Below are positions 8,565 to 18,865 of a stretch of 64,000 nucleotides of DNA, one piece after another (positions within the stretch are counted from its first letter, which is position 1; each line of letters starts with the position of its first letter). Made by a program: the position numbers and the translations under genes. Source of the stretch: Altibacter sp. GTDB taxonomy: Bacteria; Bacteroidota; Bacteroidia; Flavobacteriales; Flavobacteriaceae. The notes below the pieces were generated by a model. That model was not told the origin of the DNA. It searched no databases and saw nothing but the letters and a program-made list of their open reading frames with translations. Location of the stretch: contig NZ_JAIOHK010000059.1 in assembly GCF_019913785.1 (NCBI RefSeq), positions 1 to 64,000 of the forward strand, written 5' to 3'.

Positions 8565-9704
8565 ATGAAATTCAATACGAAAACCATACACGGCGGACAA
8601 GAACACGACAAGGCCTATGGTGCCGTCATGCCACCGATATATCAAACATCAACCTATGCGCAAACCACTCCGGGAGGGCATAAGGGATTTGAATATTCTC
8701 GCACACACAATCCCACTAGAGCCGCATTAGAACGATCTTTTGCGAGTTTGGAGAACGGAAATTACGGCTTGGCCTTTGCCAGTGGTTTGGCCGCGATAGA
8801 TGCGGTCATCAAATTGTTGAAACCCGGTGACGAGGTGATTTCCACAAACGATCTATATGGAGGAAGTTATCGTCTTTTCAGGAAAATATATGAAAATTTT
8901 GGTGTAAAATTTCATTTTATAGGAATGGAAAACGCCGCGAAGATCGAAGATTATGTGAATGCCAACACAAAACTCATCTGGGTTGAAACTCCCACCAACC
9001 CTATGATGAATATCATCGACATAAAAGTATCGGCGGCCATTGCGAAGAAGCACAATATCATATTGGCTGTAGACAATACCTTTGCGACTCCTTATTTACA
9101 GCGGCCCTTGGATTTGGGAGCCGATATTGTTATGCACAGTGCCACCAAATACCTTGGGGGACACAGTGATGTTGTGATGGGTGCATTGGTGGTAAAAGAC
9201 AAGGAGCTGGCCGATCGATTATACTTTATCCAAAATGCGAGCGGAGCGGTTTGTGGGCCACAGGACAGTTTTTTGATGCTACGCGGTATTAAAACATTGC
9301 ATGTACGTATGCAACGTCATTGTGAGAATGGTAAGAAGGTAGCCGAATTCTTGGCGAATCATCCTAAAATTGAAAAAGTATACTGGCCAGGGTTCCCCAG
9401 CCATCCCAATCATGAAATAGCGAAAGCACAGATGGATGATTTTGGAGGAATGATCTCTTTTGTGACCAAAGGTAATAACTATAGCGAGGCCATACGCATT
9501 GTTGAAAACATGAAGTTGTTTACACTGGCAGAAAGCCTAGGAGGTGTTGAAAGCCTATCGGGACATCCGGCAAGCATGACACACGCAAGTATCCCAAAGG
9601 AAGAAAGGGAAAAGACGGGCGTTGTGGATGCATTAATTCGATTGAGCGTTGGTATTGAAGATGCCGATGATCTTATCGCCGATCTAAGGCAGGCAATAGG
9701 ATAG
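8565..9704 (+). CDS. Cystathionine gamma-synthase/lyase (PLP-dependent)
   Basis: A 379-residue Cys/Met-metabolism PLP enzyme. The PLP lysine is Lys195 in HSATKYLGGHSD. The YSRTHNPTR motif (44-52) and the ASGLAA phosphate-binding loop are present, and the C-terminal SLGGVESLSGHPASMTH segment is typical. These enzymes make or split cystathionine in methionine-cysteine exchange. Synthase (MetB) and lyase (MccB) cannot be separated by eye, so no symbol is given. It has its own -7 box and ends at a strong terminator. Confidence 0.9.
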   Translation: MKFNTKTIHGGQEHDKAYGAVMPPIYQTSTYAQTTPGGHKGFEYSRTHNPTRAALERSFASLENGNYGLAFASGLAAIDAVIKLLKPGDEVISTNDLYGGSYRLFRKIYENFGVKFHFIGMENAAKIEDYVNANTKLIWVETPTNPMMNIIDIKVSAAIAKKHNIILAVDNTFATPYLQRPLDLGADIVMHSATKYLGGHSDVVMGALVVKDKELADRLYFIQNASGAVCGPQDSFLMLRGIKTLHVRMQRHCENGKKVAEFLANHPKIEKVYWPGFPSHPNHEIAKAQMDDFGGMISFVTKGNNYSEAIRIVENMKLFTLAESLGGVESLSGHPASMTHASIPKEEREKTGVVDALIRLSVGIEDADDLIADLRQAIG

Positions 9705-9727
9705 AAAAAATATGATGTAACAAAAAG

Positions 9728-9757
9728 ACCCGAGCTAAAACTCGGGTGTTTTTATTT
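9728..9757 (+). terminator. Rho-independent terminator
   Basis: ACCCGAG (9728-9734) pairs perfectly with CTCGGGT (9741-9747) across a 6-nt loop, followed by a T-tract. It lies 24 nt after the cystathionine gamma-synthase gene. Confidence 0.85.
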
Positions 9758-9773
9758 ATTCAATGTATAGAAT

Positions 9774-10574
9774 TTAATCTAGATAATAGATATATCCAAG
9801 ATTCAACCAGTAGATCCAGTCGTTCGCCTTGTTTTCGGGTACGGGAACCGTACCATTGTTCTCCAATGAAGGATTTAAACCATCCACCCAATTCGAGAAA
9901 TAATATTGCCAGCGGCTATCAAGCATTAAATCACTCAGCGGAGATAATTTATATCGAACACCGATACTTCCCACCACAGACCAGGTGGAGTCACCCTCTA
10001 ACTGAAATGAGTTGATATATTTAGGGGGTGTTGTAATAGGAGTGTTCAACGGTCCTAGTTCACTATATGCATCCGGGTCGAAACTTACCCAATGTACACC
10101 AAGACTTATAAAAGGTGCTAAACTTCCTGGACGTGCGGCAAAATCTCGAATACTTAGAGGGAAATACTCCAATTGCGATCCTATGTCAAAAACCGTAGTA
10201 GATCCTTTCATAGCTCTTAATTGATCGGCCGTAATGCTAGTTCTATCCGGATCTACCCACTTTCCTAAGTGCTCCAGATTGGTTTTGTGATAGTCAATTT
10301 CATTACGGATCTTAAAGTGATCGTTAAAAAAAGTATCTCTGGTATAACAATTACAATCGGCTCTATATGAAAAGTTAAGGTAGTGGATCAATCCAACACC
10401 AAAACCAACATTTCCGGAGTTTGTTTCGATATCATTTCGAACCCCATAATCCGAATAGAATGCCACGGGTCCCGTGATAATTCCTACTTCATGTGAAAAG
10501 CCAAATTGACTGTAAACATCTTGTTTGGCACAAATCAGAAAGAAAAATACCAACAGCAATAATCTGGTATTCAT
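9774..10574 (-). CDS. Outer-membrane beta-barrel-like protein (THC0290_0291-type)
   Basis: 266 residues with a Sec signal peptide (MNTRLLLLVFFFLICAKQDVYSQ). The mature start FGFSHEVGIITGPVAFYSDYG and the ending YWLNLGYIYYLD look like a flavobacterial family of exported proteins annotated as THC0290_0291, recalled by eye only. Alternating aromatic strands (SFQLEGDSTWSVVGSIGVRY) and a terminal aromatic pattern suggest a small beta-barrel or outer-membrane protein. Function is unknown. It is transcribed alone from a TATATTTG box. Confidence 0.65.
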   Translation of the reverse strand: MNTRLLLLVFFFLICAKQDVYSQFGFSHEVGIITGPVAFYSDYGVRNDIETNSGNVGFGVGLIHYLNFSYRADCNCYTRDTFFNDHFKIRNEIDYHKTNLEHLGKWVDPDRTSITADQLRAMKGSTTVFDIGSQLEYFPLSIRDFAARPGSLAPFISLGVHWVSFDPDAYSELGPLNTPITTPPKYINSFQLEGDSTWSVVGSIGVRYKLSPLSDLMLDSRWQYYFSNWVDGLNPSLENNGTVPVPENKANDWIYWLNLGYIYYLD

Positions 10575-10602
10575 TGTATTTTAGGTTTAGATTGAGACGT
10601 AA

Positions 10603-10610
10603 CAAATATA
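10603..10610 (-). promoter_or_regulatory. -7 promoter box for the outer-membrane protein gene
   Basis: The minus strand reads TATATTTG (exact TAnnTTTG), 28 nt before the ATG at 10574. Confidence 0.6.
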
Positions 10611-10692
10611 TAAAAACATATCTAACAGCGAAATATTCTCTTGTTTTTTAGTGTATTCAAAAAAAAACTGCGCTGTTTTTTACCATATAAAC

Positions 10693-10700
10693 TATATTTG
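10693..10700 (+). promoter_or_regulatory. -7 promoter box for gdhA
   Basis: TATATTTG (exact TAnnTTTG) lies about 123 nt before the gdhA ATG, so a long 5' leader is predicted. I see no riboswitch fold in the leader. Confidence 0.5.
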
Positions 10701-10823
10701 TTCCCTAAATAACGAAAACCTATAAGTTTAAGTATCAATTTGGTTAAAAAACGATGTTGAGCCAACTTCTTAAGGATTTAAATTTATAGACACGATTCAT
10801 TTAATTATAACTAAAATAAACAG

Positions 10824-12167
10824 ATGAAACAAAGTATTAAGGACTTCATTTCTCAAGTTGAAAAGTCGAACCCAAATGAACCTGAATTCATGCAGGCAGT
10901 TACTGAAGTGGCTGAAACAGTGATCCCATTTATAGAAGAGAACGAAAAATACCAAGGGAAAAAATTACTGGAACGAATGGTGGAGCCGGAGCGCAGCTTG
11001 ATATTTCGGGTGCCTTGGACAGACGATAAAGGAGAAATACAGGTGAACCGCGGGTACCGAATAGAATTTAACTCGGCTATTGGTCCATATAAAGGAGGGT
11101 TGCGTTTTCACCCCTCTGTGAACCTGAGTATTCTTAAATTCTTAGGCTTTGAACAAACGTTTAAAAATAGCTTAACTACACTGCCAATGGGCGGTGGTAA
11201 AGGGGGATCCGACTTTGATCCAAAAGGAAAGAGCGATGCCGAAGTAATGCGATTCTGTCAGAGTTTTATGACGGAATTGTCAAGACATATTGGGCCTAAT
11301 ACAGATGTACCTGCGGGAGATATAGGCGTAGGAGGAAGAGAAATTGGTTTTATGTTTGGTCAATACAAACGAATTCGAAATGAATTTACAGGTGTGCTTA
11401 CTGGGAAAGGGCTGTCGTATGGTGGGTCTTTAATACGCCCGGAAGCAACAGGATATGGAAATGTATATTTTGCTAAGAATATGTTAGCAACAAAAGGGGA
11501 GAGCTTCAAAGGAAAGACAGTGGTGATTTCCGGATCCGGAAACGTTGCACAATATGCAGCACAGAAGGCCATGGAGTTTGGTGGGAAAGTGGTTACTTTT
11601 TCAGATTCAGGAGGGTATATTTTGGATGAAGAGGGAATTTCTTCCGAAAAACTTGCCTTCGTTATGGAGCTTAAGAATGAAAAAAGAGGACGTATAAGTG
11701 AGTATACGGCTAAATACCCTTCAGCAAAATATATTGCCGGTGAACGGCCATGGGGAGTACCTTGTGATATTGCATTGCCTTGTGCCACTCAGAATGAGTT
11801 AAATGAAGCAGACGCAAAAATATTGGTTAAAAACGGTTGCAGCTGTGTTGGTGAAGGGGCTAATATGCCATCTACTCCAGAGGCAGTTACCGTATTCCAA
11901 AACGCAAAGATTCTTTTCTCTCCTGGAAAAGCGTCCAATGCAGGCGGAGTTGCAACTTCTGGATTGGAAATGTCTCAAAACTCATTGCGACTAAATTGGA
12001 CGGCTAAAGAGGTAGATGAGAAATTACATAATATCATGAACGATATCCATGCTGCTTGTGTAAAATATGGGAAGGACGGAGATGGATACGTGGACTACGT
12101 CAAGGGTGCCAATATTGCAGGTTTTGTAAAAGTTGCTGAAGCGATGCTAGCCCAAGGGGTAGTTTAA
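10824..12167 (+). CDS. gdhA: NADP-type glutamate dehydrogenase
   Basis: A 447-residue hexameric-type GDH that aminates 2-oxoglutarate to glutamate, the main ammonium-assimilating step with NADPH. Visible motifs are KGGLRFHP, the catalytic-lysine loop [16 protein letters not shown], the [13 protein letters not shown] segment and the Rossmann loop SGSGNVAQ. Length and sequence fit the small, NADP-preferring class; cofactor choice is inferred from the family. It is a single-gene unit with a long leader and a strong terminator. Confidence 0.95.
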   Translation: MKQSIKDFISQVEKSNPNEPEFMQAVTEVAETVIPFIEENEKYQGKKLLERMVEPERSLIFRVPWTDDKGEIQVNRGYRIEFNSAIGPYKGGLRFHPSVNLSILKFLGFEQTFKNSLTTLPMGGGKGGSDFDPKGKSDAEVMRFCQSFMTELSRHIGPNTDVPAGDIGVGGREIGFMFGQYKRIRNEFTGVLTGKGLSYGGSLIRPEATGYGNVYFAKNMLATKGESFKGKTVVISGSGNVAQYAAQKAMEFGGKVVTFSDSGGYILDEEGISSEKLAFVMELKNEKRGRISEYTAKYPSAKYIAGERPWGVPCDIALPCATQNELNEADAKILVKNGCSCVGEGANMPSTPEAVTVFQNAKILFSPGKASNAGGVATSGLEMSQNSLRLNWTAKEVDEKLHNIMNDIHAACVKYGKDGDGYVDYVKGANIAGFVKVAEAMLAQGVV

Positions 12168-12225
12168 TGGACAATGAATTTGAAAATTTCACCTCCTAAA
12201 CAGGATTAAAAATGCTCAATTCTAT

Positions 12226-12261
12226 AAAAAAAGGTTGTCTCAAAAAGACAGCCTTTTTTCG
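12226..12261 (+). terminator. Rho-independent terminator of gdhA
   Basis: A 10-bp stem, AAGGTTGTCT (12231-12240) with AGACAGCCTT (12246-12255) including one G-T pair, extended by flanking A/T runs, with a 5-nt loop and a T-tract. Confidence 0.88.
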
Positions 12262-12321
12262 TTCCAATCCTGCAATAAATAGTATTTTAGCGTGTTATAC
12301 TACTTGAAAAAACAACTCTTA

Positions 12322-14628
12322 ATGAAGCAACTGGCAGCTACCTTATTATTCTTGCTCTCTGTAATAAGTTCGGCACAAAATTTTGAAAACCAATGGGACG
12401 GACATTTCTCATACACTTCGGTAAAAAGTATTTCTCAGGGGAATGACAGGATATATGCCGCTGCTGAAAATGCGGTGTTTACCTACGACTTAAGCACGCA
12501 AGAGTTGAATACTATCTCGTCTATTAATGGTCTTTCGGGGGAATCCATCACGACGATCTACTACAGTGAAAATTATAATTTGCTTGTCATTGGGTATGAA
12601 AATGGACTTATTGAGATTGTTTTAGACGGCGAAGAAAATATTTTGAAAGTAGTTGATATATTGGATAAGCAAACCATCCCCCCCGATGGAAAACGAATTA
12701 ATCACTTCAATGAATTCGATGGGAAGTTGTACATCGCTACGGGCTTTGGAATATCTGTGTATGACCTGGCCCTGCTAGAATTTGGAGATACCTATTTTAT
12801 TGGAGATTTTGGATCGCAGATCAACATCACGCAGACAGCGGTTAAGGAGCCTTTTATCTATGCAACCTCTTCGCAGCAAGGGGTTTTTAGGGCCGAAGTG
12901 GCGAATCCCGATTTAATTGATTTCGCTGAATGGACCAATGTGGTAGGAGGTAATTATCGAGGGATTCAGACCTTGAATTCTGAAGTATATGCACTAAAAA
13001 GTAGCGGAGAAGTATATCGCGTGCCAGATGCTGGCGCGTTTGTATTGGTGACTAATTTTTCTGAAGCGGTAGTAGATTTCCTAGTAAAGGGGAACACACT
13101 TACAATTACAACTACCAACACTATTCAGGCTTATTCCGAAGGATTTGTTCAATTGGCTTTTGTAGGAAGTCTTCCAAATTTTGAATACGAATTGCAATCG
13201 GGTCTTACGTTTAACAATACTTTCTATTTAGGTACTACAGAGATTGGGATGCTCATTGTCCCGTTTGGGAGCAATCAAGGAGAGCAAATTCTCCCGGATG
13301 GACCGCTACTAAATCAGCCGTTTGCAATCGATGCCTCTCCTGGGCAACTGTGGGTGGGCTATGGCGATGTGACTGTAAATTTTAACCCATATCCGTTGAC
13401 AAAAAGGGGAATAAGTAATTTAAGGGACGATACTTGGACGAATATATCCTATGATGAATTAGAAGCAGCCGTTGGCGCGGAGGTTACGGATATCGTAAAA
13501 GTAAATATTAACCCGAAAGACCCAAATGAAGTTTTTATGAGCTCTTTTGAAAAGGGCCTATTAAAAATTATAGACCAGACGCCAACCATTTTATACGATG
13601 AAACCAATAGTGGGCTCACGCATGCATTTGTTCCTCCCAACAATGGGGACGCAGGAATTAGAATTTATGGATCCGATTTTGATAGAGAAAACAATCTCTG
13701 GTTTGTTCAGGCCTTTAAGGATGAAGCCTTAATAAAACGCACCCCGGGAGGTCAAATTCAGTCTTTTGATGTCTCAGACGTCGTTGAGGGAACCAACGAG
13801 CCGGGATTTAGTGATCTAAAAATTAGCCGAGAGGGTTTTGTTTTTTTTGGTGCTTCAAGACATGGTTTGGTGGGGTATAACCCATCAACGAATGCATTTA
13901 ATATTATAACCGACGGTGGTGTAGGGAGTGGAAATTTGCCAACTAACAATATTCGGGCACTTGCATTTGACAACCAAAACAGATTATGGATAGGTTCATT
14001 AAATGGGCTTCGGGTATTATTTAGCGTGGGAAGTTTTTTCGAAGAAGGCGCTAATACCGATGCTCAGGCAATTATCATCTTAGATGGTGATGTCCCGCAG
14101 GAGCTCTTATTCGAACAGTCTATTACCGATATAGAAGTGGATGGCTCGAATAATAAATGGATTGCTACGGCTACTTCAGGGGTGTTTTATTTGTCTTCGA
14201 ATGGACAGGAAACCTTACTTCGGTTTACCAAGGATAATTCACCACTTCCTTCAAATAATGTACAGGATATTGCCATAGACAATTTAAACGGAACCGTATA
14301 TTTTGCTACAAAGAACGGATTGGTGGCTTATAATGGAACTTCAACAGCACCAAGAGACAATCTGGAAGGGGTTTATGTTTTTCCAAATCCGGTACGCCCG
14401 GGGTTTATGGGAAATGTAACTATAGACGGCCTCACCGCAAAGGCGAATGTAAAAATTACCGATATTGAAGGGAATCTGGTGTTTGAAGATACCAGTGAGG
14501 GAGGAAGTATTATATGGGATACGACAGCATTTGGCAAGTACCGTGTTGCTTCAGGGGTATATTTAGTGCTAATTACAACAGACGATGCATTAGAAACCAA
14601 GGTTTCCAAAATAATGATCATTCGTTAA
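12322..14628 (+). CDS. porZ: PorZ-like type IX secretion protein
   Basis: PorZ is a surface component of the T9SS attachment complex that helps deliver anionic LPS to sorting-domain cargo. This 768-residue protein has a signal peptide (MKQLAATLLFLLSVISSAQ), then repeated propeller-type blades (IYAAAENAVFTYDLSTQEL, LWIGSLNGLRVLF) and a C-terminal sorting-domain-like module (VFPNPVRPGF to VSKIMIIR). The ORF could start at a GTG ten codons earlier, but the ATG at 12322 puts the signal peptide at the N-terminus. Its stop overlaps the recO start (TAATG). Confidence 0.85.
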   Translation: MKQLAATLLFLLSVISSAQNFENQWDGHFSYTSVKSISQGNDRIYAAAENAVFTYDLSTQELNTISSINGLSGESITTIYYSENYNLLVIGYENGLIEIVLDGEENILKVVDILDKQTIPPDGKRINHFNEFDGKLYIATGFGISVYDLALLEFGDTYFIGDFGSQINITQTAVKEPFIYATSSQQGVFRAEVANPDLIDFAEWTNVVGGNYRGIQTLNSEVYALKSSGEVYRVPDAGAFVLVTNFSEAVVDFLVKGNTLTITTTNTIQAYSEGFVQLAFVGSLPNFEYELQSGLTFNNTFYLGTTEIGMLIVPFGSNQGEQILPDGPLLNQPFAIDASPGQLWVGYGDVTVNFNPYPLTKRGISNLRDDTWTNISYDELEAAVGAEVTDIVKVNINPKDPNEVFMSSFEKGLLKIIDQTPTILYDETNSGLTHAFVPPNNGDAGIRIYGSDFDRENNLWFVQAFKDEALIKRTPGGQIQSFDVSDVVEGTNEPGFSDLKISREGFVFFGASRHGLVGYNPSTNAFNIITDGGVGSGNLPTNNIRALAFDNQNRLWIGSLNGLRVLFSVGSFFEEGANTDAQAIIILDGDVPQELLFEQSITDIEVDGSNNKWIATATSGVFYLSSNGQETLLRFTKDNSPLPSNNVQDIAIDNLNGTVYFATKNGLVAYNGTSTAPRDNLEGVYVFPNPVRPGFMGNVTIDGLTAKANVKITDIEGNLVFEDTSEGGSIIWDTTAFGKYRVASGVYLVLITTDDALETKVSKIMIIR

Positions 14629-15344
14629 TGGAAGTTACTACAAGGGCATTGGTTTTTTCAGCAGTAAAGTATGGAGAAGCCGATCTTATTATCAGCTGTT
14701 TTACGGAAAAAGAGGGCCTCAAAAGCTATTTGCTGCACGGGATATTAAAATCGAAAAAGGGAAAGCTTAAAACTTCTTATTTTCAGCCACTAATGCAATT
14801 AGAGTTGGTAGCAAGTCACCGGAATAAAGGAGGATTGGAGCGTATCAAGGAGGCAAAAGTGGTGTCACATTACAACACATTGCATACACAAGTGTTAAAA
14901 TCGGGGATGGTGTTATTCTTAGCGGAAATGCTAAAAACTTCAATTAAAGAAGAAGAATCAAATCCTACTTTGTACAGTTATTTAGAGCAATCACTTTTCT
15001 GGCTGGACCAACACGAGCAGATTGCCAATTTCCATATTTTTTTCCTGTTAAAACTCACTGCCTATTTGGGGTTCTATCCGGATGCGTCAAACAGTGAGGG
15101 TGAGTACTTTAATTTAATGGAGGGTAATTTTCAGGAAAGACCGTTCGGGGTTTACTGTGAAAAAGGCGCCAATGTTGCTGCTTTAAAGCGTTTTTTCGGC
15201 ATAGATTTTGATGCCATTCCGCAGATTAAATTAACCAAAAAAGTACGTTTAGAAACCTTGGATTTGCTCTTGAAATATTATCAATTGCATATTCAGGGAT
15301 ATCGAAATCCGAAATCTCTTTTGGTACTCAACCAACTATACTAA
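14628..15344 (+). CDS. recO: DNA repair protein RecO
   Basis: RecO loads RecA onto SSB-coated DNA with RecR. The protein has 238 residues. Its N-terminal OB-fold part starts EVTTRALVFSAVKYGEADLIISCFTEKEG, written here as EVTTRALVFSAVKYGEAD then LIISCFTEKEG, which is the family signature. The C-terminal helical part lacks an obvious Cys4 zinc site. An in-frame ORF extends back to 14514 inside porZ, but the ATG at 14628 overlapping the porZ stop gives the standard N-terminus. Confidence 0.92.
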   Translation: MEVTTRALVFSAVKYGEADLIISCFTEKEGLKSYLLHGILKSKKGKLKTSYFQPLMQLELVASHRNKGGLERIKEAKVVSHYNTLHTQVLKSGMVLFLAEMLKTSIKEEESNPTLYSYLEQSLFWLDQHEQIANFHIFFLLKLTAYLGFYPDASNSEGEYFNLMEGNFQERPFGVYCEKGANVAALKRFFGIDFDAIPQIKLTKKVRLETLDLLLKYYQLHIQGYRNPKSLLVLNQLY

Positions 15345-15349
15345 TTAGA

Positions 15350-17758
15350 ATGAAGTTATCATTACTACTCACATTTTTTGTGCTAATAGGTCATCTAGTC
15401 TCGGCGCAATCCATTCAAGTTTTAGAAGAAAATTCAAATGAGCCAATAATTGGAGTTGCTCTTTTTAACGCTGATCAGTCAAAGAGCGGGGTTACCGATT
15501 TTGATGGAAAAGTTGATATATCGGCCTTTTCGATGGATGAAACCATCCATTTTCAGCATATATCGCATGTCAAAAGAGCTTTGTCTAAGAGAGATATCTT
15601 GGATGCCGGTAATAGGGTGTATCTTATGGTGGATGCCAGCGCATTGGATGAGGTAGTGCTCTCCGTGTCTAAATTCGGACTTAAAAAGAAAGACATATCT
15701 CAGCAAATAGTAAGTGTCTCGGCAGCTGATATACAGTTTGAAAACCCACAAACGGCTGCAGATCTGCTTCAAAACAGTGGACAAGTATATGTCCAAAAAA
15801 GTCAGTTAGGAGGCGGAAGCCCCATGATTCGTGGATTTTCAACAAACCGATTGCTAATGACCGTTGACGGTGTGCGCTTTAATACCGCTATTTTTAGAAG
15901 TGGAAATGTACAAAACGTTATTAGTATTGATCCATTTTCTATAGATCGTACCGAAGTCATTTTAGGGCCAGGAAGTGTTGTTTATGGGAGTGATGCAATT
16001 GGTGGTGTCATGAATTTTTATACAAAAAGGCCAAAATTTTCCTTTGAAAAGGGAATGACGCTAGGAGGTAATGTTTCGGCGCGTTATAGTACTGCCAATG
16101 AGGAAAAAACCGGACATGTTGACTTAAATATAGGCGCTAAGGAATGGGCATTTCTTACCAGCATCACCTTTAGTGATTTTGACGATCTGAAAATGGGAAA
16201 ATACGGCCCGGACGATTACTTACGCCCGGAATATATAGAAATAGTGAATGGAGAAGATGTGGTAGTAACAAATCCAGATCCGAGAGTGCAGGTGTCTACA
16301 GGGTATCACCAGATCAACGCTATGCAAAAAGTACGGTATATGCCATCCGAAAAATGGGATTTTGACTTGGGATTGTTTTATACCACCACGGGTGACTATC
16401 CTCGATATGATCGCTTAATACGAAAGCGGAATGGTAATTTGCGAGCCGCTGAATGGTACTACGGTCCGCAAGAATGGATGTCGGGCAATTTACAAGCTAA
16501 AAACAATGCCTATAACGGAGGGATTTATGATGAAAGTATTATAACAATTTCCTACCAACGCTTTAAAGAGAGCCGACACGATCGAGATTTTGGAAAACCA
16601 ACACTGTTTGAAACCGAAGAAATTGTATCGGCATATAGTGGGGCATTCGATTTCGAAAAGGATTTTAACAATGGTAAACTATTTTATGGTGTCGAATATG
16701 TTTTCAATAAAGTAAACAGTGAAGGAAGTAATACCGATATTACTACAGGGGTTTCTCAACCGGATACTTCTCGTTATCCCGATGGGGCAACTTGGCAATC
16801 AATGGCCGCTTATGGAAGTTTACAATACAATTTGGTTGAAAACCTTTCATTTCAGGCCGGACTTCGTTACAATCATATTATTTTAAAAGCTGCTTTCGAT
16901 AGTCCATTTTATTCATTTCCATTTAAAGATGCCGATATTGAGACAGGAGCGCTAACCGGAAGTGCAGGAATTGCTTGGCAACCTAGTGAAATATTGGGAT
17001 GGCGATTAAATTTTGGAACTGCCTTTAGAGCCCCTAATGTGGATGACGTAGGTAAGATTTTTGACAGCGAACCGGGGAGTGTTGTGGTGCCTAATCCCGA
17101 TTTAAAGCCCGAATACGCCACCAACGGTGAGCTTGGTGCAACACTAAATTTCGACAATATAGTGAAGTTGGATGTCGCGGGTTATTATACAGTTTTAGAC
17201 GATGCATTGGTGCGTCGTGATTTTAATCTGAATGGTGAAACAGAAATTGAATATCAGGGAGAACTGAGTAATGTTCAAGCAATTCAGAATGCCGCCAAGG
17301 CTGAAATCTACGGATTTGAAGCCGGAATAGAGGTGAATTTTTGTAAGTCACTACAGCTAACCTCTCAGTATAATATGGTTGATGGATATGAAGAAGAAGA
17401 CAATGGAGACCATTCACCAATTAGAAGTGCCGCGCCACAATTTGGCAATACCCATCTTAAGTTTACTAACAATAAATGGAAATTCGATGCCTATGTTGAA
17501 TACAATGGACAATTCGATTTTGAAGACCTCGCAACCAGCCAGGCGGCGAATGACTATCTCTATGCAAAAGACGGAAATGGAAACCCCTATGCTCCTCGGT
17601 GGTACACTTTGAATTTCGGCGCACAATATAATCTCACAAAAGCCCTTCTGTTAAATGCAACCCTGGAAAATATCACCAATCAACGGTACCGCCCATACAG
17701 TAGTGGAATTGCAGCTGCAGGAACCAATTTGATTGTTTCGGCCAACTATAAATTTTAA
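15350..17758 (+). CDS. TonB-dependent outer-membrane receptor
   Basis: 802 residues. A signal peptide (MKLSLLLTFFVLIGHLVSAQ) is followed by a carboxypeptidase-like regulatory domain (about 21-95), a plug domain (about 115-225, with GGGSPMIRGFSTNRLLMTVDG and GPGSVVYGSDAIGGVMNFYT) and a 22-strand-type barrel ending NLIVSANYKF. It imports siderophores, metal chelates or other large ligands using TonB energy. The ligand is not evident and no SusD partner is adjacent. It starts 5 nt after recO, so the three genes probably share a transcript. Confidence 0.9.
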   Translation: MKLSLLLTFFVLIGHLVSAQSIQVLEENSNEPIIGVALFNADQSKSGVTDFDGKVDISAFSMDETIHFQHISHVKRALSKRDILDAGNRVYLMVDASALDEVVLSVSKFGLKKKDISQQIVSVSAADIQFENPQTAADLLQNSGQVYVQKSQLGGGSPMIRGFSTNRLLMTVDGVRFNTAIFRSGNVQNVISIDPFSIDRTEVILGPGSVVYGSDAIGGVMNFYTKRPKFSFEKGMTLGGNVSARYSTANEEKTGHVDLNIGAKEWAFLTSITFSDFDDLKMGKYGPDDYLRPEYIEIVNGEDVVVTNPDPRVQVSTGYHQINAMQKVRYMPSEKWDFDLGLFYTTTGDYPRYDRLIRKRNGNLRAAEWYYGPQEWMSGNLQAKNNAYNGGIYDESIITISYQRFKESRHDRDFGKPTLFETEEIVSAYSGAFDFEKDFNNGKLFYGVEYVFNKVNSEGSNTDITTGVSQPDTSRYPDGATWQSMAAYGSLQYNLVENLSFQAGLRYNHIILKAAFDSPFYSFPFKDADIETGALTGSAGIAWQPSEILGWRLNFGTAFRAPNVDDVGKIFDSEPGSVVVPNPDLKPEYATNGELGATLNFDNIVKLDVAGYYTVLDDALVRRDFNLNGETEIEYQGELSNVQAIQNAAKAEIYGFEAGIEVNFCKSLQLTSQYNMVDGYEEEDNGDHSPIRSAAPQFGNTHLKFTNNKWKFDAYVEYNGQFDFEDLATSQAANDYLYAKDGNGNPYAPRWYTLNFGAQYNLTKALLLNATLENITNQRYRPYSSGIAAAGTNLIVSANYKF

Positions 17759-17817
17759 TCGTGAAGCCTTGAGAGTTAAACAAGCTCCTGCTTCAGAATA
17801 AACTCCACAGATTGCGC

Positions 17818-17825
17818 TATATTTG
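17818..17825 (+). promoter_or_regulatory. -7 promoter box for the methyltransferase at 17856
   Basis: TATATTTG (exact TAnnTTTG). The TTG at 17823 that would extend the ORF is part of this box, which favours the ATG at 17856. Confidence 0.6.
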
Positions 17826-17855
17826 CCAAAATTAAATGGATTTTTAGGCTGTACT

Positions 17856-18830
17856 ATGCGCTGGATTACTTTAGATGATTTTATTGATGTGTATTCAAAA
17901 GTAGTTCAACGTGGAACACACTTTCTTTTTAGCAAATTTACAATCAATTCTAGATCGAGGACTAAAAGCGCCTTTGATAATACCTTTTCACAATCTTCAA
18001 ATTGGTGGATTATCCCACAGGTGCGGGAACGCTGGAATTTATTAATAACGGGCAAGGCCCACGTGAATTACAAACAACATCTAGCCGAAACCTATTTTAA
18101 AGAAAGAAAAGAAGTTCGTGTACTTTCATTGGGATCTGGAACTTGTACCCACGAATTGGAGTTGGCAAATTTTTCATCTTTTGGAGAGATTGTATGTGTA
18201 GACATTGCTGAAAACAGATTGCAACAGGCTGAGAAGGTGGCGCAAGAACAGGGATTGAATAACATTCATTTTATTTGTAGTGATCTCAATGCGTACGAGT
18301 TTCCGCCAAACTACTTTGATATGGTTTTGTTCAACGCTTCACTACACCATTTTGAACATGTTGAGCAACTTTTATCAACTCAGGTGAAATCTACCTTAAA
18401 AGAAGAGGGGATGGTGGTTATCAATGAATATGTAGGCCCCAATCGTTTACAATATCCGAAAGAACAAATTAAGGCGGTTAATAAGGCGCTTAAACTAATA
18501 CCTCCCCCATATAGGAAACGTTTTAAGACGAATTTATCAAAAAATAGATATTACGGAAGCGGTGTATGGCGTATGATAATTGCCGATCCGAGTGAATGTA
18601 TAGACTCCCAAGCAATACTACCGGCCATTCATTCACATTTTACTACGGTAGAGGAAAAACCCTATGGAGGCAATATCTTAATGAGTACCTTAAAAGATAT
18701 AGCACATCATTTTGTAAACCCCAATCCCGAACAGGAAAAGATACTTGAAAGTCTTTTCACCTTTGAAGACACATATCTGCTTCATCATGAGAGTGATTTT
18801 GTATTTGGGGTGTATTCAAAAAACAATTAG
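17856..18830 (+). CDS. Class I SAM-dependent methyltransferase
   Basis: 324 residues from the ATG at 17856 (MRWITLDDFIDVY). Motif I is VLSLGSGTCTHELELA, followed by VCVDIAENRL and the motif IV-like region FDMVLFNASLHHFEHV. The N-terminal 90 residues are helical and have no recognised family. The substrate is unknown. It is convergent with acs, and its promoter box shows that the 11-codon upstream extension is not translated. Confidence 0.82.
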   Translation: MRWITLDDFIDVYSKVVQRGTHFLFSKFTINSRSRTKSAFDNTFSQSSNWWIIPQVRERWNLLITGKAHVNYKQHLAETYFKERKEVRVLSLGSGTCTHELELANFSSFGEIVCVDIAENRLQQAEKVAQEQGLNNIHFICSDLNAYEFPPNYFDMVLFNASLHHFEHVEQLLSTQVKSTLKEEGMVVINEYVGPNRLQYPKEQIKAVNKALKLIPPPYRKRFKTNLSKNRYYGSGVWRMIIADPSECIDSQAILPAIHSHFTTVEEKPYGGNILMSTLKDIAHHFVNPNPEQEKILESLFTFEDTYLLHHESDFVFGVYSKNN

Positions 18831-18865
18831 TTATTTGGTTTAAAGCGTTGGGAGATCCTTATTAC

